From NCBI GenBank assembly GCA_023101885.1, contig JALPQD010000388.1:823001-887000 (forward strand): a stretch of DNA of 64,000 bases, given 5' to 3'. Below the pieces are notes generated by a model, which searched no databases, was not told the DNA's origin, and saw nothing but the letters and a program-made list of their open reading frames with translations. The position numbers and the translations under genes are program-made. Below, piece by piece: positions 43,231 to 55,960 of the stretch (its first letter is position 1; each line of letters begins with the position of its first letter). Source of the stretch: Typhlomys cinereus (lineage: Eukaryota; Chordata; Mammalia; Rodentia; Platacanthomyidae).

Positions 43231-45977
43231 TTAAAGCTAAAGAAAATTGCTATTTGCATTTTAAAGACTAAGAAGTCATGTGGGCATTTTGGGGTACAGG
43301 ATCTCCTTACAGGTGGTGCATAATAAATTCTACTCAACACCAGGGATTTTACTTGTTATTGTTATCATTGTCTTTTACATACTCAAAGATAACAATTCTT
43401 TACTTTGGTACATTCATGTAGGTTTTCTAACATCTTGTTGACTTTCTTATATGATAAAATATTAATTTCCCATCTGTATATATTTTTATTTCTAATTTTG
43501 AAGACCATTTGAAAAGTTGGTGTCATACTATGTTCACAAGAACTTTGACAGGCAGGGAAGGAAAGTAGATTTGTTTTTGTTTTTTTTTGAGTAAAACAAC
43601 AGAGTTGTTAGCCAAAGGTCACCTTCATGAGTGAAGTGGAATGTCATGGTTAGAACATCCTACACATATTGTACCTTGATTTTTTTTTACAGCTTTTCCA
43701 GAAAGATGCTTAAAGAAATTGTGTTGAACCATGAATTTTCAGTTTGCTAGAAATGTAATTTATAAATCTGCCTTGTTCTCCCTCCCATTCCACTAAATAT
43801 TACTCTAGAAGATAAACTGGACAGAGTATATGTCACTAGGTAATCTGCAACACCTAGAGATTAACTCTGAGCTGTGTAAAGCAAGACAAACCCTATACAC
43901 TAATCACTACCCAGAGATTAATGCTGAGCTCTGTAACTATAGACACTTGTTTATATCAGATGAATTTTTACAATTCCCCTGACTTCTTTTCTGCCTACTT
44001 TGCTTCATACAAAGTGATACAAAAGGTCATTCTGGCCTCTAGGGATTTTTCTGATGAGAGCATGCTCATGGATTTGACCATATTAAAAACGCCCTGCTCT
44101 TGGAGTTTCAGAGTGGTGTCTCATTCATTCTCCCATAGGAGAGTGCCACAAAACCATTCTTATTGATGCACAACACTGAAAAGCAGGTAGTGCTTTCTTT
44201 CTGTCTTCACACTTACTACAGAATGCTTTATTGGAATTGAATCATTTTGCTTGAGCAGTTTTGCTTGCTGTGTTGCTGAGAATCCTGGACTTCTGTGACT
44301 ATACCCTCCTGTCTTTACAGGCAGTCACTTGGTTATTGGAAGTATGCCAAAGTGATTATTTTATCAATGTTTCTGTTTTCAGATGATCTAACAATGAAAT
44401 CAGAACATGCCTACATTTGCTATTGCTGAGATAAAACCTTAAGAATCTGTTCCACTTTAATTTCTAATGTCATAGGTTCTTAATAGCATGACCTATACTG
44501 CCAAAGCCTTTTGCATTGGTTTATTAAGCTGTCAGAGGCATGATCTATGAATAGGAATGAAGTAATAGAGACCATATTATTTGCAGCCAAAACAATGTAT
44601 TGGAGGGCTTTACTTGCCCTCAATTTTATCTTACAGAATGCAATCGAGTACGGCAGTAGCATCCTTTTACATTCAAGTGTTGTTGCTACCTTCTATTCCT
44701 TTAAGAACTTGATATCCATGTCTGGTGATCAGGCAAACAGTAGCATTAGATTAGCACAAATAATTTAGTGCAAGCAAAGAAGTATTCGTTTAGTTCTCTC
44801 GACAGCACCGGTGTGTGCTCTGTCAGCAGCGATTTCAAGAATGCTGTCGGTTTCCCTGACAGAACAACCTAGATTGACAGGAGCTGTCGCATACCTGTTG
44901 TCACTCCCAACTTCTCAAGGCTCACTGGGAGCTTTATGTATCATTATCAACCTTTCAATAAAGCACGGCTAAGGCCAGTTCTCAGATTCATAATGAGATG
45001 AGAACCATTGAAGCTTTCTGTATAGTAAGACAGGCAACATGTTCTGAAAATCCTAGAGAAGACATGCCATCATTTTTAATGGGAAATCACAGCTACCCAG
45101 CATTTATCAGACATTCCCTTTATTCAGCTCTTAGACATTGTATGTGAGCCTTGGAACAAATAAATGAAGTAGCGTCTGTCTTTTAGGAGTTCATGGTAAA
45201 ATATTCATCATGGATTTTATTTAAGTCATAAATGAGTCACGTGCTATGTTGAGCACATGAATGCATAGAGATGATAAAGGACATAAATGTCTGAGTGATT
45301 AGGAAAAGAGCAGCTATTCAAAAGTTTGGCCTCACTGGGTACAAGTATCTGTAAATAAGTTCTATTTTCACTATGAAACACAGAGGAGGAAAAGTGCCAA
45401 GCAGTGGTTTGGACTGGATGAGAAGAGGGTAAAAACACTGCCATTAGGATACCTAGGAAAACTGAATCAAGTCTTAACATTTTTCACTTACTTGCTGTAC
45501 AATTACTTATCTTCACTTTTGCTGTGGTCTCACTTTGTCCTCTTGGCTGTGTACCTTCCTTTGGCAAACAAATGTTTTCTGGTTGTGAGTAGAATAGGTG
45601 TTTATAATATGTTCCTGTGGTTGGGCTTGACCTCTTCTGTCCTACAAGGCACCTTCTTAGAACCAAGGAAGAACAAACATCACCTAGGTGTTTGAGCCTA
45701 GTTATTATTAGGCTAACCTAGAACAGCTGGGTTGGCCTGCTTTGGCAGCCTTCCCAAGCAAATTCCAAGTAGATCTGATCATTTTAACTTACTGATCAAC
45801 AGAAGGAGGATGCTGTTATTGGAAGTTTGGATTACAAATTAAAATCTGAGCTGATAATAAATTTAAGATTGCTCTCAGTAAACTTTAATCTAGAGGAGTC
45901 ACAAAAGTTTATTCTGAAATAGCTATATTTGAGAGAGGTGTAAAGCGTTCTGGAGATCAAAGAGAGACAAAGAACCC
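43231..45977. other. unique DNA with candidate conserved element
   Basis: No gene or repeat recognised in 2.7 kb. 44410-45080 stands out for balanced composition and several retained CpGs (TCTCGACAGCACCGGTG near 44797, GCTGTCGCATACC near 44884). It lacks splice or coding signals. Confidence 0.4.
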
Positions 45978-46595
45978 AGGTTTTTTTTTTTTCTCTCCAA
46001 TCATACAAGCTCAATAGGTATCCCAGTCCTCTCCCTCCTTCAACTTCTCCCCAGTCCCCCTTGCACCCTCCCCCCTTCCCCTTCTTTTCATCCCCCTTCC
46101 TCCCCCTTTTCCAGTGCCTCCCCTTTCCTCCCTCCCATTCCTTGGAGCATCCCCCTGTGTGAAAGCCAAACTTCCCTCTGAGTCCTCCACTTTAGTGAGA
46201 TGTAAGGACTCAGTGGCATTGCCCAGAACCCTCCCCCACCCCCAGGCTCCCCCTTAGTATGGGAACACTATTATGATTGTCAATCCCTTGCCTCTAAGGA
46301 TCCTACTGCCTGTGATCCATACTAGACCTTGGGGGGGAGGTCGTCGACATGTCAGTCATTGTGCAAGTCATGCAAAGTCCAACTATGGCTACTACGGCCC
46401 TAACTTGTGTGGAGCATCTTGCATATCATTGGTCTTCCCCATCTTTAGGCTCTTACAATCTTGCGGCCCCTTCTTCTGCAAGTTTCCCTGAGCTTTAGGA
46501 TGGGGAGAGATTTGGCTGGTCTGGTTCCAGATGATCGATACAGGGTCTTTGGTATTCTGAATTATGGTTTATTGTTGTTTTCAGTCTTGCTGTTT
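45978..46595 (-). mobile_element. 5'-truncated L1 3' UTR (minus)
   Basis: Poly-T at 45981-45993, the CATACAAGCTCAATAGG terminal motif, a long C-rich tract (guanine-rich on L1 strand), then TGCAAGTCATGCAAAGTCC and GGATGGGGAGAGATTTGGC, as in the 3' UTRs at 4342 and 57168. Moderately diverged. No target duplication found. Confidence 0.85.
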
Positions 46596-47573
46596 TATGA
46601 AGTTTTATGAAGACTTTATGAATCTAGAATCAAAGATTGTGCCTTTAGAGAAAGGGAGAATTGGGTAGCCTCTGAAGGGGCAAGGGAAAGATGGAGAGAG
46701 ACATCTCAGGTTTAGAATGTAAAGCACACCAGAAGCAGGGCACAAACAGGAGTGGCATCTTCAATCTCTGTTGCTGCCATGACAAATGAATGACCAAAAA
46801 TTGGATGGAAAGTGTATCCACTTTTCTCATTTGGTAGGCTGAAAACTTGGACATAGCACAAGTTACCAATAAGAAGAAGTTGACAGGGCTGTAGTCTTCC
46901 CGAGGGTATGTATATATGTCTTCCCACACTCTCTTGAATTGTGGGGTGGACCCAGGAACTTATAGTTGTAGGATGGCCTCCTTTTCCTTGCTGGGTGTCA
47001 CCTGGGACTATTGTACTTATTGGATACTGAGATTCCTCTGAGACTACACATGGCTGCTTATCCAGAAACGATGTGTTGAACAAGTCTTAGGCTTTCAATC
47101 TCCCCTTCTTTCTCTCCTACATCTCTGCCTATATCTTTTTTTCTCCTCGATTGCTTTTAAGAGTCCATGTAACTACATTGTATTTACAGATAATCCAAAA
47201 TTGGTAATTTCAATTTTTACCCACAAATTATTTTCATATCAATATTTAGGTTAATGTCTGAATGATGGAAGTGAATGGAAGACTTCTGTAGAATTTCACC
47301 TTTCACAAATGCCACAAAAGGAAATTATTCTTACATAAGGAAAATAAACTGACTTTTATGAATATATTAGTCTTTGAATTGGAAAATTGTGCTTATTAAT
47401 AAAAAAGACAGAAAATTCTGTGTACATATTATATATAGTTGTGGTCAGATGTCTTCACATCATTCTGTTTGGGAGAATTTTCAGAAAGCAGAAGTAGGTA
47501 TTGTAATAATCTATGACCATTCTATTTTGTTTTCTTTGTTAGAGTTAGAGGGGAACATGCAAAAGCCTATCAG
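46596..47573. other. unique intergenic DNA
   Basis: Nothing recognised with confidence. TTGCTGCCATGACAAATGAA near 46770 faintly resembles a MaLR LTR end. Confidence 0.35.
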
Positions 47574-47771
47574 AGGCCTAGCAAGATGGCTCAATGGGTA
47601 AAAGCAACTGCTACCAATTCAAACCACTTGAGTTCAATCTCCAGAGTCCACATGGTGGGAAGGGCAGAAGTGATGAAAGTTGTTTTCTGACTTTCATACA
47701 TGTGATGTGGAACATGCCCCTTCATATCTGTGTCCCTCACATATATGGGTATGTACATACATACTACATGT

Positions 47772-47815
<44 letters not shown>
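47574..47815 (+). mobile_element. RSINE1/B4-like SINE with (CA)n tail
   Basis: AGGCCTAGCAAGATGGCTCA (A box), CACTTGAGTTCAATCTCCAG (B-box region), GTCCACATGGTGGGAAGG, GTTGTTTTCTGACTTTC, then (CA)n at 47776-47814. Confidence 0.8.
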
Positions 47816-47817
<2 letters not shown>

Positions 47818-48045
47818 CCTCTCAGAGTCAAAACCAAAAGTCTTTTAGCCCCTGTAATTAGAACGGAAATTATGGAAGGAGATGATCACAAGTGGCTTTG
47901 ATTTCAAGCATCATGATTAGAAGGTAATGTTATTAACCAGAATAGAAAATTAAATGTATAATTGGAAAGATCTTTAGGACAGTTTCTTAATGTAATAGTC
48001 TATCAGGCATTTGGAAAATGACTTAATCTGGACTGTCAATAAGAG
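47816..48045. other. unique intergenic DNA
   Basis: Nothing recognised. Confidence 0.4.
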
Positions 48046-48462
48046 TGTCATAGTTAGGCACAAGTGTCAACTTGACAGTTGAGAGTTTGAGCTCTGGGCA
48101 CATTTGTAGAGAATCAGTGATTAGGCCGAGAGCAAACCTGCAGGAGATTGTCTAGCTGATAGGAAAAGCCAGCCCCTGGTGGGTGGGATTAGGCCTGGAA
48201 TAAAATACTGAGAGCTGGTTGCGAGTTGGCATCTTTCTGTACACTTGGTCAGACATGCTGGTCTGGCAAGTAAGGATCGTCCCTCTCTCAGCTGTTGTGT
48301 AGAGATGGTGTGGCCAGTTCCCTCAGCCTTGGTGCTGGCATGAGCTCTCCTGTCAAGCTGGACTGAGAACTGTAATCAGGAATCGTAAGAGAGAATAAAC
48401 CTTTGTTTCCTGAAGCCGTTTGATGGTCATTTATCAGCAACCATGCAGGCAGGACTGCAACA
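48046..48462 (+). mobile_element. solo MaLR-type LTR, 417 bp
   Basis: From TGTCATAGTTAGGCAC to GGCAGGACTGCAACA, flanked by AAGAG (48041-48045) and AACAG (48463-48467), matching at 4 of 5 positions. It contains CTGGAATAAAATACTGAG, GACATGCTGGTCTGGC and GAGAATAAACC as poly(A) signal. It is the most complete copy of the family found at 13085 and in the inverted pair at 36153. Confidence 0.82.
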
Positions 48463-49776
48463 AACAGACATGTAGCTATCTGCAAAGAGTTGCACAGCAA
48501 AATGCCCTGGCATGGAAGATCAATGAAGAGGACTGGCAGGCAATACGGAAAGTGAGAATTAGAGATTGAGGACAATATTGTGAAGAGTGCCTTCCTTACC
48601 TTGTATATAGAAACAGAATAATATTTCCTGAAGGAAACCAAGAGATAAAAGTAATAGAAGAGATATAAAGAAATTCATTGCCACAAAAGTAAAAAGGAAT
48701 TTCAAAAAAAAAATTGTTTAAAAGAGAATGCTGCTAAGAATTGCTTTATCCATATCTTCGAGATTCAGTAGTTGTCCAGAAAACAACGTCAAGTAAATGG
48801 AAACAACAACATCAACAAATACATTATGATCTGAATATTGAATAACAAAGGCACATTTTCTGTGTTTTTTAAAAATAAACAAAGTGTCTAAATATTGCTG
48901 AATAATGAGAGGCTCTGATGTTTGAACATATCTTGGTTGCAAAACACATAGATTAACCAGGAAGTTGTGTGGAAGCAGAAATTCATTTCTTTGTCCTTAG
49001 GTGTTTAGTGTTCCACTTCGGGACATGGATTTTCCCTAAACAGCATTCTGTAAATGATCGAGAGAAAGGTAGAGGCAGTGTTTTTTTTTTTTTTTTTCCA
49101 TAACACAAATACTTTCTAAAGAGCAGTGGTGTCTTAAAGCCTATCAGATTTGGTGTGTGCAAAATATTTTTGGTATAAAAATGGAAGAAAATGTTGTTGA
49201 TATGAAAAAATTCCTGACAAAAGAGAGGAAGGAAGTATTTGATTTGATTCAAAATATCAGGATACAGTTTGTCACAGCTGGAAATCATAGCAGCACAAGA
49301 AAAAGTTGGCAGGCCTCATTGTATCTACAATCAAGGATAGAGGGAGATGAAGAATACACACACTCAATGTACCTTTTCCTTTTTATATAGTCCAAGACCC
49401 CAGATCATGGAAAGGTGCTACACACACGTTGAGTGGGTCTTTCCACCGGAGTTTACCCAGTTTTAAAAATTCCATACAGACATACACCAAAGCTTGTCCC
49501 TTTGGTGATTTTAAGATCTGTCAAACTGACAGTGTTTACCATCACAAAAGGTGTGTGTGTGCAGTTGGGGAAAGTAGTCATATTGCTTCCCAATATTGGC
49601 AAAGTATATAAGTCCTCTATCAAATTATATAAAGCCAAAAGGTCACTTGAATTCCTCTCAATCAAGCACATATTTTGGTTTATTGGCTCTTACAAAATTA
49701 AAAATTAAAATTGAGTAAATGAGATTAAGTGTGCTAAGGGTTAATGTACCCTGGATATTTTCAAACTTTTTAAAAT
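48463..49776. other. unique intergenic DNA
   Basis: No gene or repeat recognised apart from an 18-base T-run at 49081-49098. Confidence 0.4.
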
Positions 49777-49788
49777 TTATTTATCTAT

Positions 49789-49827
<39 letters not shown>

Positions 49828-50080
49828 TATTTATTTAGAAAATCAGAAGGGAGTATGTTTCCCTGTGGAGGACCAAGGATGACTCTCTTCAGGAATCATC
49901 CTTGATTCCTTCTACCTTCTTTTTGCTTTATTCTGTGGTTTCTCAGGTTCAGCCCACCAGAGTTGGAAGTGTAGCCCACCACCATTTCTGCCTGTCATTT
50001 TTTATGTGGGACTAAGCATCCAAACTCAGGACCTTCTGCTTGTGAGGCAGAGACTGAACCCTGAGCCATCTCTCCAACAC
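49777..50080 (-). mobile_element. tRNA-headed SINE of unnamed family with (AAAT)n tail (minus)
   Basis: On minus: GTTGGAGAGATGGCTCAGGG (intact A box), GTCTCTGCCTCACAAGCAG, AAGGTCCTGAGTTTGGATGC (B-box region), ATGACAGGCAGAAATGG, GAATCAAGGATGATTCCTG and GGTCCTCCACAGGG, then the tail seen as (ATTT)n at 49777-49838. Confidence 0.8.
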
Positions 50081-52013
50081 TGTATCCTGCCTCTTATTTG
50101 TGCTTAGCTTGATATCTATACATACCATATACAAACACACATATTTGTACATGTATATGTAATATGTATATGAGAATTATTTTAATGAAATGTCTGCTAT
50201 TATTGTACCCAATCAAGTCACAGGTAAACAACACACAACAATAATCAAATTGGGAATCTGTTTATTTGCTGGTGCTCCAGAGTAGGTTTATTCCAGAAAG
50301 AACTCTTGATCCCAAAGATGGGGACAGAAGAGGTTATTAAATCCAGAAACCACAATTACATAATGAGTCAGTTGACAGAATATCACACAGTTAAAAGAAT
50401 TATGTTATTGGTAGAAAAAATTTTTGCAGTATTATAAACATGAATTGAAGGTAGCTGGATTAGGTCATTCTGACTTAGCCATATGCAAATTAGCTGTGGG
50501 AGATGAGCTGGGAACAGTGAGGCACAGGGAACCAATTGAAAAACAATCAAGTTACTGTTTATCACTTTGCTATTATCTGTTACACATCCTAAAATATTTT
50601 GTATATAATATACTAATTTTTCTATAAAAACACTTGCATTAGGCCCTCAACTTTCTATGTCTGGATTTTTCATAGACTTTTCAAATTTTTTTAAGGAGAA
50701 TTAGAACTATAAGCAATTCAAGCAATTAATTTGGTCAGTATTAGAGGGCTATACCAATACAGTGTGGTTTAAAAGGGCACTGTAGAGGGATGATATTCAT
50801 ATTCAGTGAGGGTTCTAAGGTTTTCTTGCATAGTGTTTCAAATGATGTTATATTAACTTGAACTTCTATGACTCTTCTCCCTCTCTCTCCTGAAAACTCT
50901 CACATAAGCATGTTTGAGAGCCGCACAAGTGCAGATGTCCCCAAGCCCACTGCTCAGTTGCAGCCCTCATCTGACTCCCCCATGTCTCTGCTATTTTTCT
51001 TTCCCACAAAAGAAGACTGTTTGCCAAGATCACATTGGAACATGACACAGCAGCCCTACTCTTTCCACATGCTTTTGTGAGAAAGCCAATGTGTCCGTCT
51101 GCATAACTGCCCTCTACAGTTTTGAGCAGCCTTTCAGATACCAGGAGCTGCAAGGGAAGCACATATCTGTTCTCAGTATTCACGTTTCTGAATACAAGCC
51201 TTAGATTTAAGTGAACATCAGCTCTTACCTGCCATACTTTCCTCTCTAAGGCTCAAACACTTAGGCAACCTCTTAGGTCATCTGGCTAGCATCAGGGTCA
51301 ACTCTAAGCTCTCTTAATTGATTTTCATTTCTCTTTGAACTTCCTCCTTTCTTTCCCACCAAACCAAAGCTTATTATCTAAATGTAAATACAGAACTGGC
51401 AGTCCATCCAGCTGCTTTCCTGTTATGCCCAATCTCCATTTTTGATATCAAGATACCAGCAATAGGAAAATGAAACCACAAAAATTGGTATAAATGTCTC
51501 TATACAAATGAAGTGTAGAAAGTATAATATTTGACAATCTCATAAAGAAAATTTCACTACCTCAAAATATGATAATTGAAAAGTAAATAAAAAGGTGACA
51601 GAATCAATCTCACAAAATTTTATAAGCTTAATATTCAAGAACTAATGCGCTGAGTCCTTGCCCAGGTAGTCTAAATCAGAGTGATACACTCAAATATGAT
51701 TTCAAATACAAAATACAATTATCTGATAAGCCCATAAATATGTTCAGATGCAATAGTAACTAAAATAATCCAAAGTCAAGTTTCAGGCTCCTTATCTATA
51801 ATTAAGTAGAAAATTATAGTAGTTATGTATATTGTGTACAAGTTTACAGTGAAAGGGTTTTGGGGATTATTATTCTTACAACTTCCCTAGAAACTAAACT
51901 GTTCACATTTTTCTACCTAAAATTACATATATAGCACAATATTAAAGTGTTCTTTATATTTAGAACTGAAACCAGTCTAAGTTTATCAATATTATAGTGG
52001 CTATCGTATGTGT
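50081..52013. other. unique intergenic DNA
   Basis: About 1.9 kb with no recognised gene or repeat. Confidence 0.4.
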
Positions 52014-52282
52014 TTCCTAGGGCTTCTGTAACAAACTCCCATCAATTTGGTGACTTGAAATGAAGTGTTTTAAAAATAGTGGCCAAAAGTATTGCATCAG
52101 AGGATTGCCAGAGCCTTAGTAGAGGGGACTCTAGTGCTCACCTTACCAGGGTCCTGGGACTGTCAGCATGCTGTCCGTTCTCTGTCATAGTACTTGCATT
52201 TCTTTGTCTTAAGTCGTGCTGTTTCCTCTGTGTGCCTGTAATAAGACATCTCTAATTGTAGGTAAAAGTCCAGTGTCCTTGT
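52014..52282 (-). mobile_element. MLT1-like MaLR LTR relic (minus)
   Basis: GTTTCCTAGGGCTTCTGTAA and CAAACTCCCATCAATTTGG followed by GTGACTTGAAATG match the conserved terminal part of MLT1-type LTRs in antisense. The rest is heavily decayed. Confidence 0.5.
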
Positions 52283-52660
52283 GATTTTCTCTACTGCTGT
52301 GATAAAATACCCCGAAAGAAGCAATTTAAGAGAGAAAAACTTCATTGGGGCTCACAATTCAGGGTTAGTCTCTCATGGCAGGGAAGTCAAAGAAGCAGGA
52401 ACTTGATGCATATAGTCAAGTAACATCCAAAGTCAAGAAACAGATGGCAAAGATGAATGCTTGCTAATGTTCAGCTCATGTTTTTTTTTTTTTTTTCCAG
52501 TCCAGAACTCCTGCCAGAGAATGATGCCACCCACAGTGGATTGGACTCACCACTCATTAACCTGATCAACTTAATCTCCCACAGACATCATGAAATCTAC
52601 TTTCACAGGGGTGTTCAAATTTCATAAAATTGACAAGGGAGAGTAGTCAGCACACCTAGA
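52283..52660 (-). mobile_element. ORR1/MT-like MaLR LTR (minus)
   Basis: TCTACTGCTGTGATAAAATA, then GCAGGGAAGTCAAAGAAGCA, GCCACCCACAGTGGATTGGA and AAATTGACAAGGGAGAGTAG. This is the antisense order of ORR1/MT-type LTRs. A 16-base T-run interrupts it at 52481-52496. Confidence 0.65.
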
Positions 52661-54193
52661 AAGGAGAGGCTCCTCGCAAGATCTTTAACTAAATTTCACT
52701 TGCAAAAGCTCAGTTGAAATGAGGGAATTCACAACATGCAGAAATAGAGATATGAAGTTAGCTTTTTGGAAGGCAATCTTTCAATCTACTAAAAGCAGCT
52801 CCCCTTTAAAAACAGTTCAGCTGAAAGAGTTTTTATGAGATAAGAAATCATTATGTATCCTAAGAATCAATACTTTGAATACTGAATTTTGACCATTTCT
52901 CAGGACTCATGGTATGCTGTGTGATGTTCAGCTGTGAGATTGGGAGGAGGTAGACAACCACAGTTCTCTGAGAGGCATGAGACCATAGGCATGAGGCTCA
53001 ATTTATTCCCATGTGTGACTGATAGTTCCAGTGTGCTGTTTTGCTAAGTTTGATATTCAGTAGAATACCTATTATAAGATTCCAACTACTATATTATCAA
53101 CCTGAACTTATGGGACATAACCTTCTTTTAAGTTGAGGGAACATCTGCACATCTATAATGCTACTATATTTCTGTGATACTATAATCATTAAATTTATAT
53201 TTAAGTGATATGAGAAAATGCTTCTCAAAATGTTAGCTAAATTTAAGAAGACATATTTGTATATGCTTTGTATATTCTGTATAATTCTAGTTTTTGCAAA
53301 AGAAAGAGAACAAGCATCCCATAAACACAGACAAAAAGAAATGGATGAATTCATAACATGACATACGTAGCATTTCTAAAGCTTACCTCTTTCTGATAGT
53401 GAGATTTAATTTTGCTGTTATTTAATTTCAACATTTTTTAACAGTATGAGCATGTATTTATTTGTAACACAAAGTTGAGTTTATTCTCTTTTAAGATACA
53501 GTAGGATAAACAAAAGCCTTTTGAAAAATTAATTATAATTGAGTAAATTGAATAAAACAAAGCTATTTTGCTAAAATATCTTCAAATAAGAATGCAAAAA
53601 CATGAATTATTCTAAATTATAAAATATAGTGAGAAATGCCTTTAATACTTTAAAATTTTTTAAATATGAGCTACTCTGTTGCTCATAAAGAAAAATATAA
53701 AAGTTCTGAAGAAAAAGAAAAGATAAAAATTTCACACATTTAATTGCAGTACGGTGCAGTTTAGCAAACACAAGCAAACATTATTGGTCCTCCCAAAGCC
53801 TTCTTTCACCTGAACACATCGCGTGAATTAGATTGTCACCAACACACCATGGTGATACAAGTTGCTAAGACGATTTGATGTAATTACTAGCTAAGCTCAA
53901 TTGGAAAAGAACTATACTTTTGAAGAACTGAGATTTGATTGAGCAGTCTAAAAAGTATGTTCTCTTAGCCACAGAACTGGTAGAGAAAACTTATGGGAAG
54001 TCCCTGCTTGCACCAATTTATGCTAGAAATCTTGAAACAGAAGACACATCATCTAGAGGAAAGAAACAGCTGACAGAGCATCTTAAGCTGATGACATCAG
54101 GATGTAAGTCACAAGAAACATAAGATGATTTTCTGAGGAATGGTTGTAGAAAATTACATTCTTACCGTATGTTTCTTAGGATTGACACTGCCG
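52661..54193. other. unique DNA with candidate conserved element
   Basis: No gene or repeat recognised. 53740-53930 is compositionally mixed and holds a 10-bp palindrome CACCATGGTG (53847-53856). Confidence 0.4.
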
Positions 54194-54507
54194 TGCTGGC
54201 AAGATGGCTCAGTGGATAAAATGATTGCCAGACAAGTACAAGGATCTTAATTCAATTTCCAGAATCCATGTAAAGCAACACACATACATACACAATGCTA
54301 GTCATGGTGGTACACACTTGCAATCCTGTGCCTGGAAGATGGAGATTTGCAGATCACTGGAGCTCCGGGTCAATAAGAGACATTCTTTCAAGGAAGAGAG
54401 TAATAAAAACAATGGTTAGTGCTTAAGTAATGACATCTATGGTTGTCCTCTGGCCTCCACATACACTAACACAGACTTACATACACTTCCATAAGTATAC
54501 ATACATA

Positions 54508-54551
<44 letters not shown>

Positions 54552-54950
54552 GTTACTCCTAACTATTGCTGTGAGAGAACATCCAAAGTCAGTCAGCTTA
54601 AAGGAGAAAGGGAGATTTATTTGGCTTAGGGTTTCAGAGGAGGGATATAGTCTTTCATGGTGGAGGTTACATGGCTTGTGGCTGAAGTTGGCAGGCTAAG
54701 TCATTCTTATCCAAGTGGCTTAAGTATTCCTGGAGAGTCTCTCTTCTGCTCAGCCTCCTGTTCTTAGGTTCCTTTTATCTGGTCAGTTACTGAGAAGTTC
54801 CAGTGAGATCTAGGGAAGCTCCAATCCGATCTAGGGCCGCTGGTTGTATTGCAAATGTATTGATCCAGATAATCTCTTCAGGTGGTCTCAGCTGATCTTC
54901 GTTAATTCCAGGTGTGTCAAGTTGACACCCAGGATTAACTATCACACATG

Positions 54951-54992
<42 letters not shown>
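54194..54992 (+). mobile_element. B4-like SINE with CA tail split by an LTR
   Basis: TGGCAAGATGGCTCAGTGG (A box), TTAATTCAATTTCCAGAATC, CTAGTCATGGTGGTACACAC (B1-related part), TGGTTGTCCTCTGGCCTCC and a (CA)n tail. The CA run stops at 54541, an LTR occupies 54545-54946, and CA resumes at 54952-54992. Confidence 0.78.
54545..54946 (-). mobile_element. MaLR LTR inserted in CA microsatellite (minus)
   Basis: On minus it runs from TGTGATAGTTAATCCTGGG to AGGAGTAACTGTTACA, 402 bp, with CAAATAAATCTCCC as the poly(A) signal. It is the complete counterpart of the 3' LTR at 22139. The host is CA repeat on both sides, so the target duplication cannot be defined. Confidence 0.8.
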
Positions 54993-54995
<3 letters not shown>

Positions 54996-55059
54996 TTGAA
55001 GCTGCTTTTATTGAGGCTTGTGGTTTGATTGCAAAATATAAAATGAGTTTCACAAGTTT

Positions 55060-55405
55060 TAGATGTTTGAACACTTGATTTCCAGCTAGAGGAACTGTTT
55101 GGGAAGGCCATGAAACCTATAGGAGGCAGAGTTTTTTTTGGTGGAAGTGTGAGCAGAAAGTATGTTTAGACCAGTCCCACTTCCTGTTCTTTCTCTTTCT
55201 CTCTGTTCCACTCTGTGTCTGTCTCTCTAACTTCTGGCCTCCTTGTTTCTGCTGACATATCTTCCCTACCTTGTGTTATGTCTTTCCTAACATGATAAAT
55301 TCTAACTTTCTGGAACTGTAAGTGAAAAGAAATTTTTTGTTTCTTCCTTAAGATTTTTTTTCAGGCTGTTTTATCACAACAGTGAGAAAAAAAACTAAAA
55401 CAAGA
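55060..55405 (+). mobile_element. MaLR-type LTR relic
   Basis: TTTGAACACTTGATTTCCAG, CTGTTTGGGAAGGCCATGAA, CCTATAGGAGGCAGAG, CAGTCCCACTTCCTGTTC, TCTGGAACTGTAAGTGAAAA and TTATCACAACAGTGAGAAA occur in the order of ORR1/MLT-type LTRs. Confidence 0.65.
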
Positions 55406-55500
55406 CTCAAAACACAAATGCTGCTCAGCCTTTTTCCTTTGAAACTCTAGTTGATTCTTTGGTGAGTGAGGAGAGTTAAAAAAAATTTGTAGCTTTTATA

Positions 55501-55960
55501 TTAGTGTGTGTGTGTATGTGTGTGTGTGTACAGATGTGTGTTAGTGTGTAACTATGTGTGTACATGAACAAATGTGTATATTGGGGGATATATGTGCATG
55601 CATATGTGCTTGTATGTGCATGAATGTATATAATGATGTAGGTTATGGTGGATGTGTGCATATGTGCATGTATATAGTCATTGGATCATATGTCTATGTG
55701 TATATGTGTATGAATATGAATAAATGTGTGAATGTATATATTTATATGCATGTGTGATTGGCTTGTGTTTGTGTGTACATGCATGCATGTGTGTATATGG
55801 TATGTATTTGTGCATACACATATGTGTATATATGCATGCACATATGTGTCTGTGTGTACATGTGTAGTATGTCAGTCTATATACCTGTATATATATGCAT
55901 ATTATATAAGTGGCATGTACCTATGTGTATATGTGTGCTGATATGTATACTTATATAGCA
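55501..55960. repeat. 460-bp complex TG/TA-rich repeat
   Basis: Alternating purine-pyrimidine sequence dominated by TGTG, TGTA, TGCA and TATA with no fixed period. The cysteine/tyrosine/valine/methionine-rich frames across it are artefacts. Confidence 0.9.

Noticed and set aside
55476..55958. cysteine/valine/methionine/tyrosine-rich frames resembling secreted or membrane peptides
   Set aside because: They arise from TG/TA repeats read in different frames.
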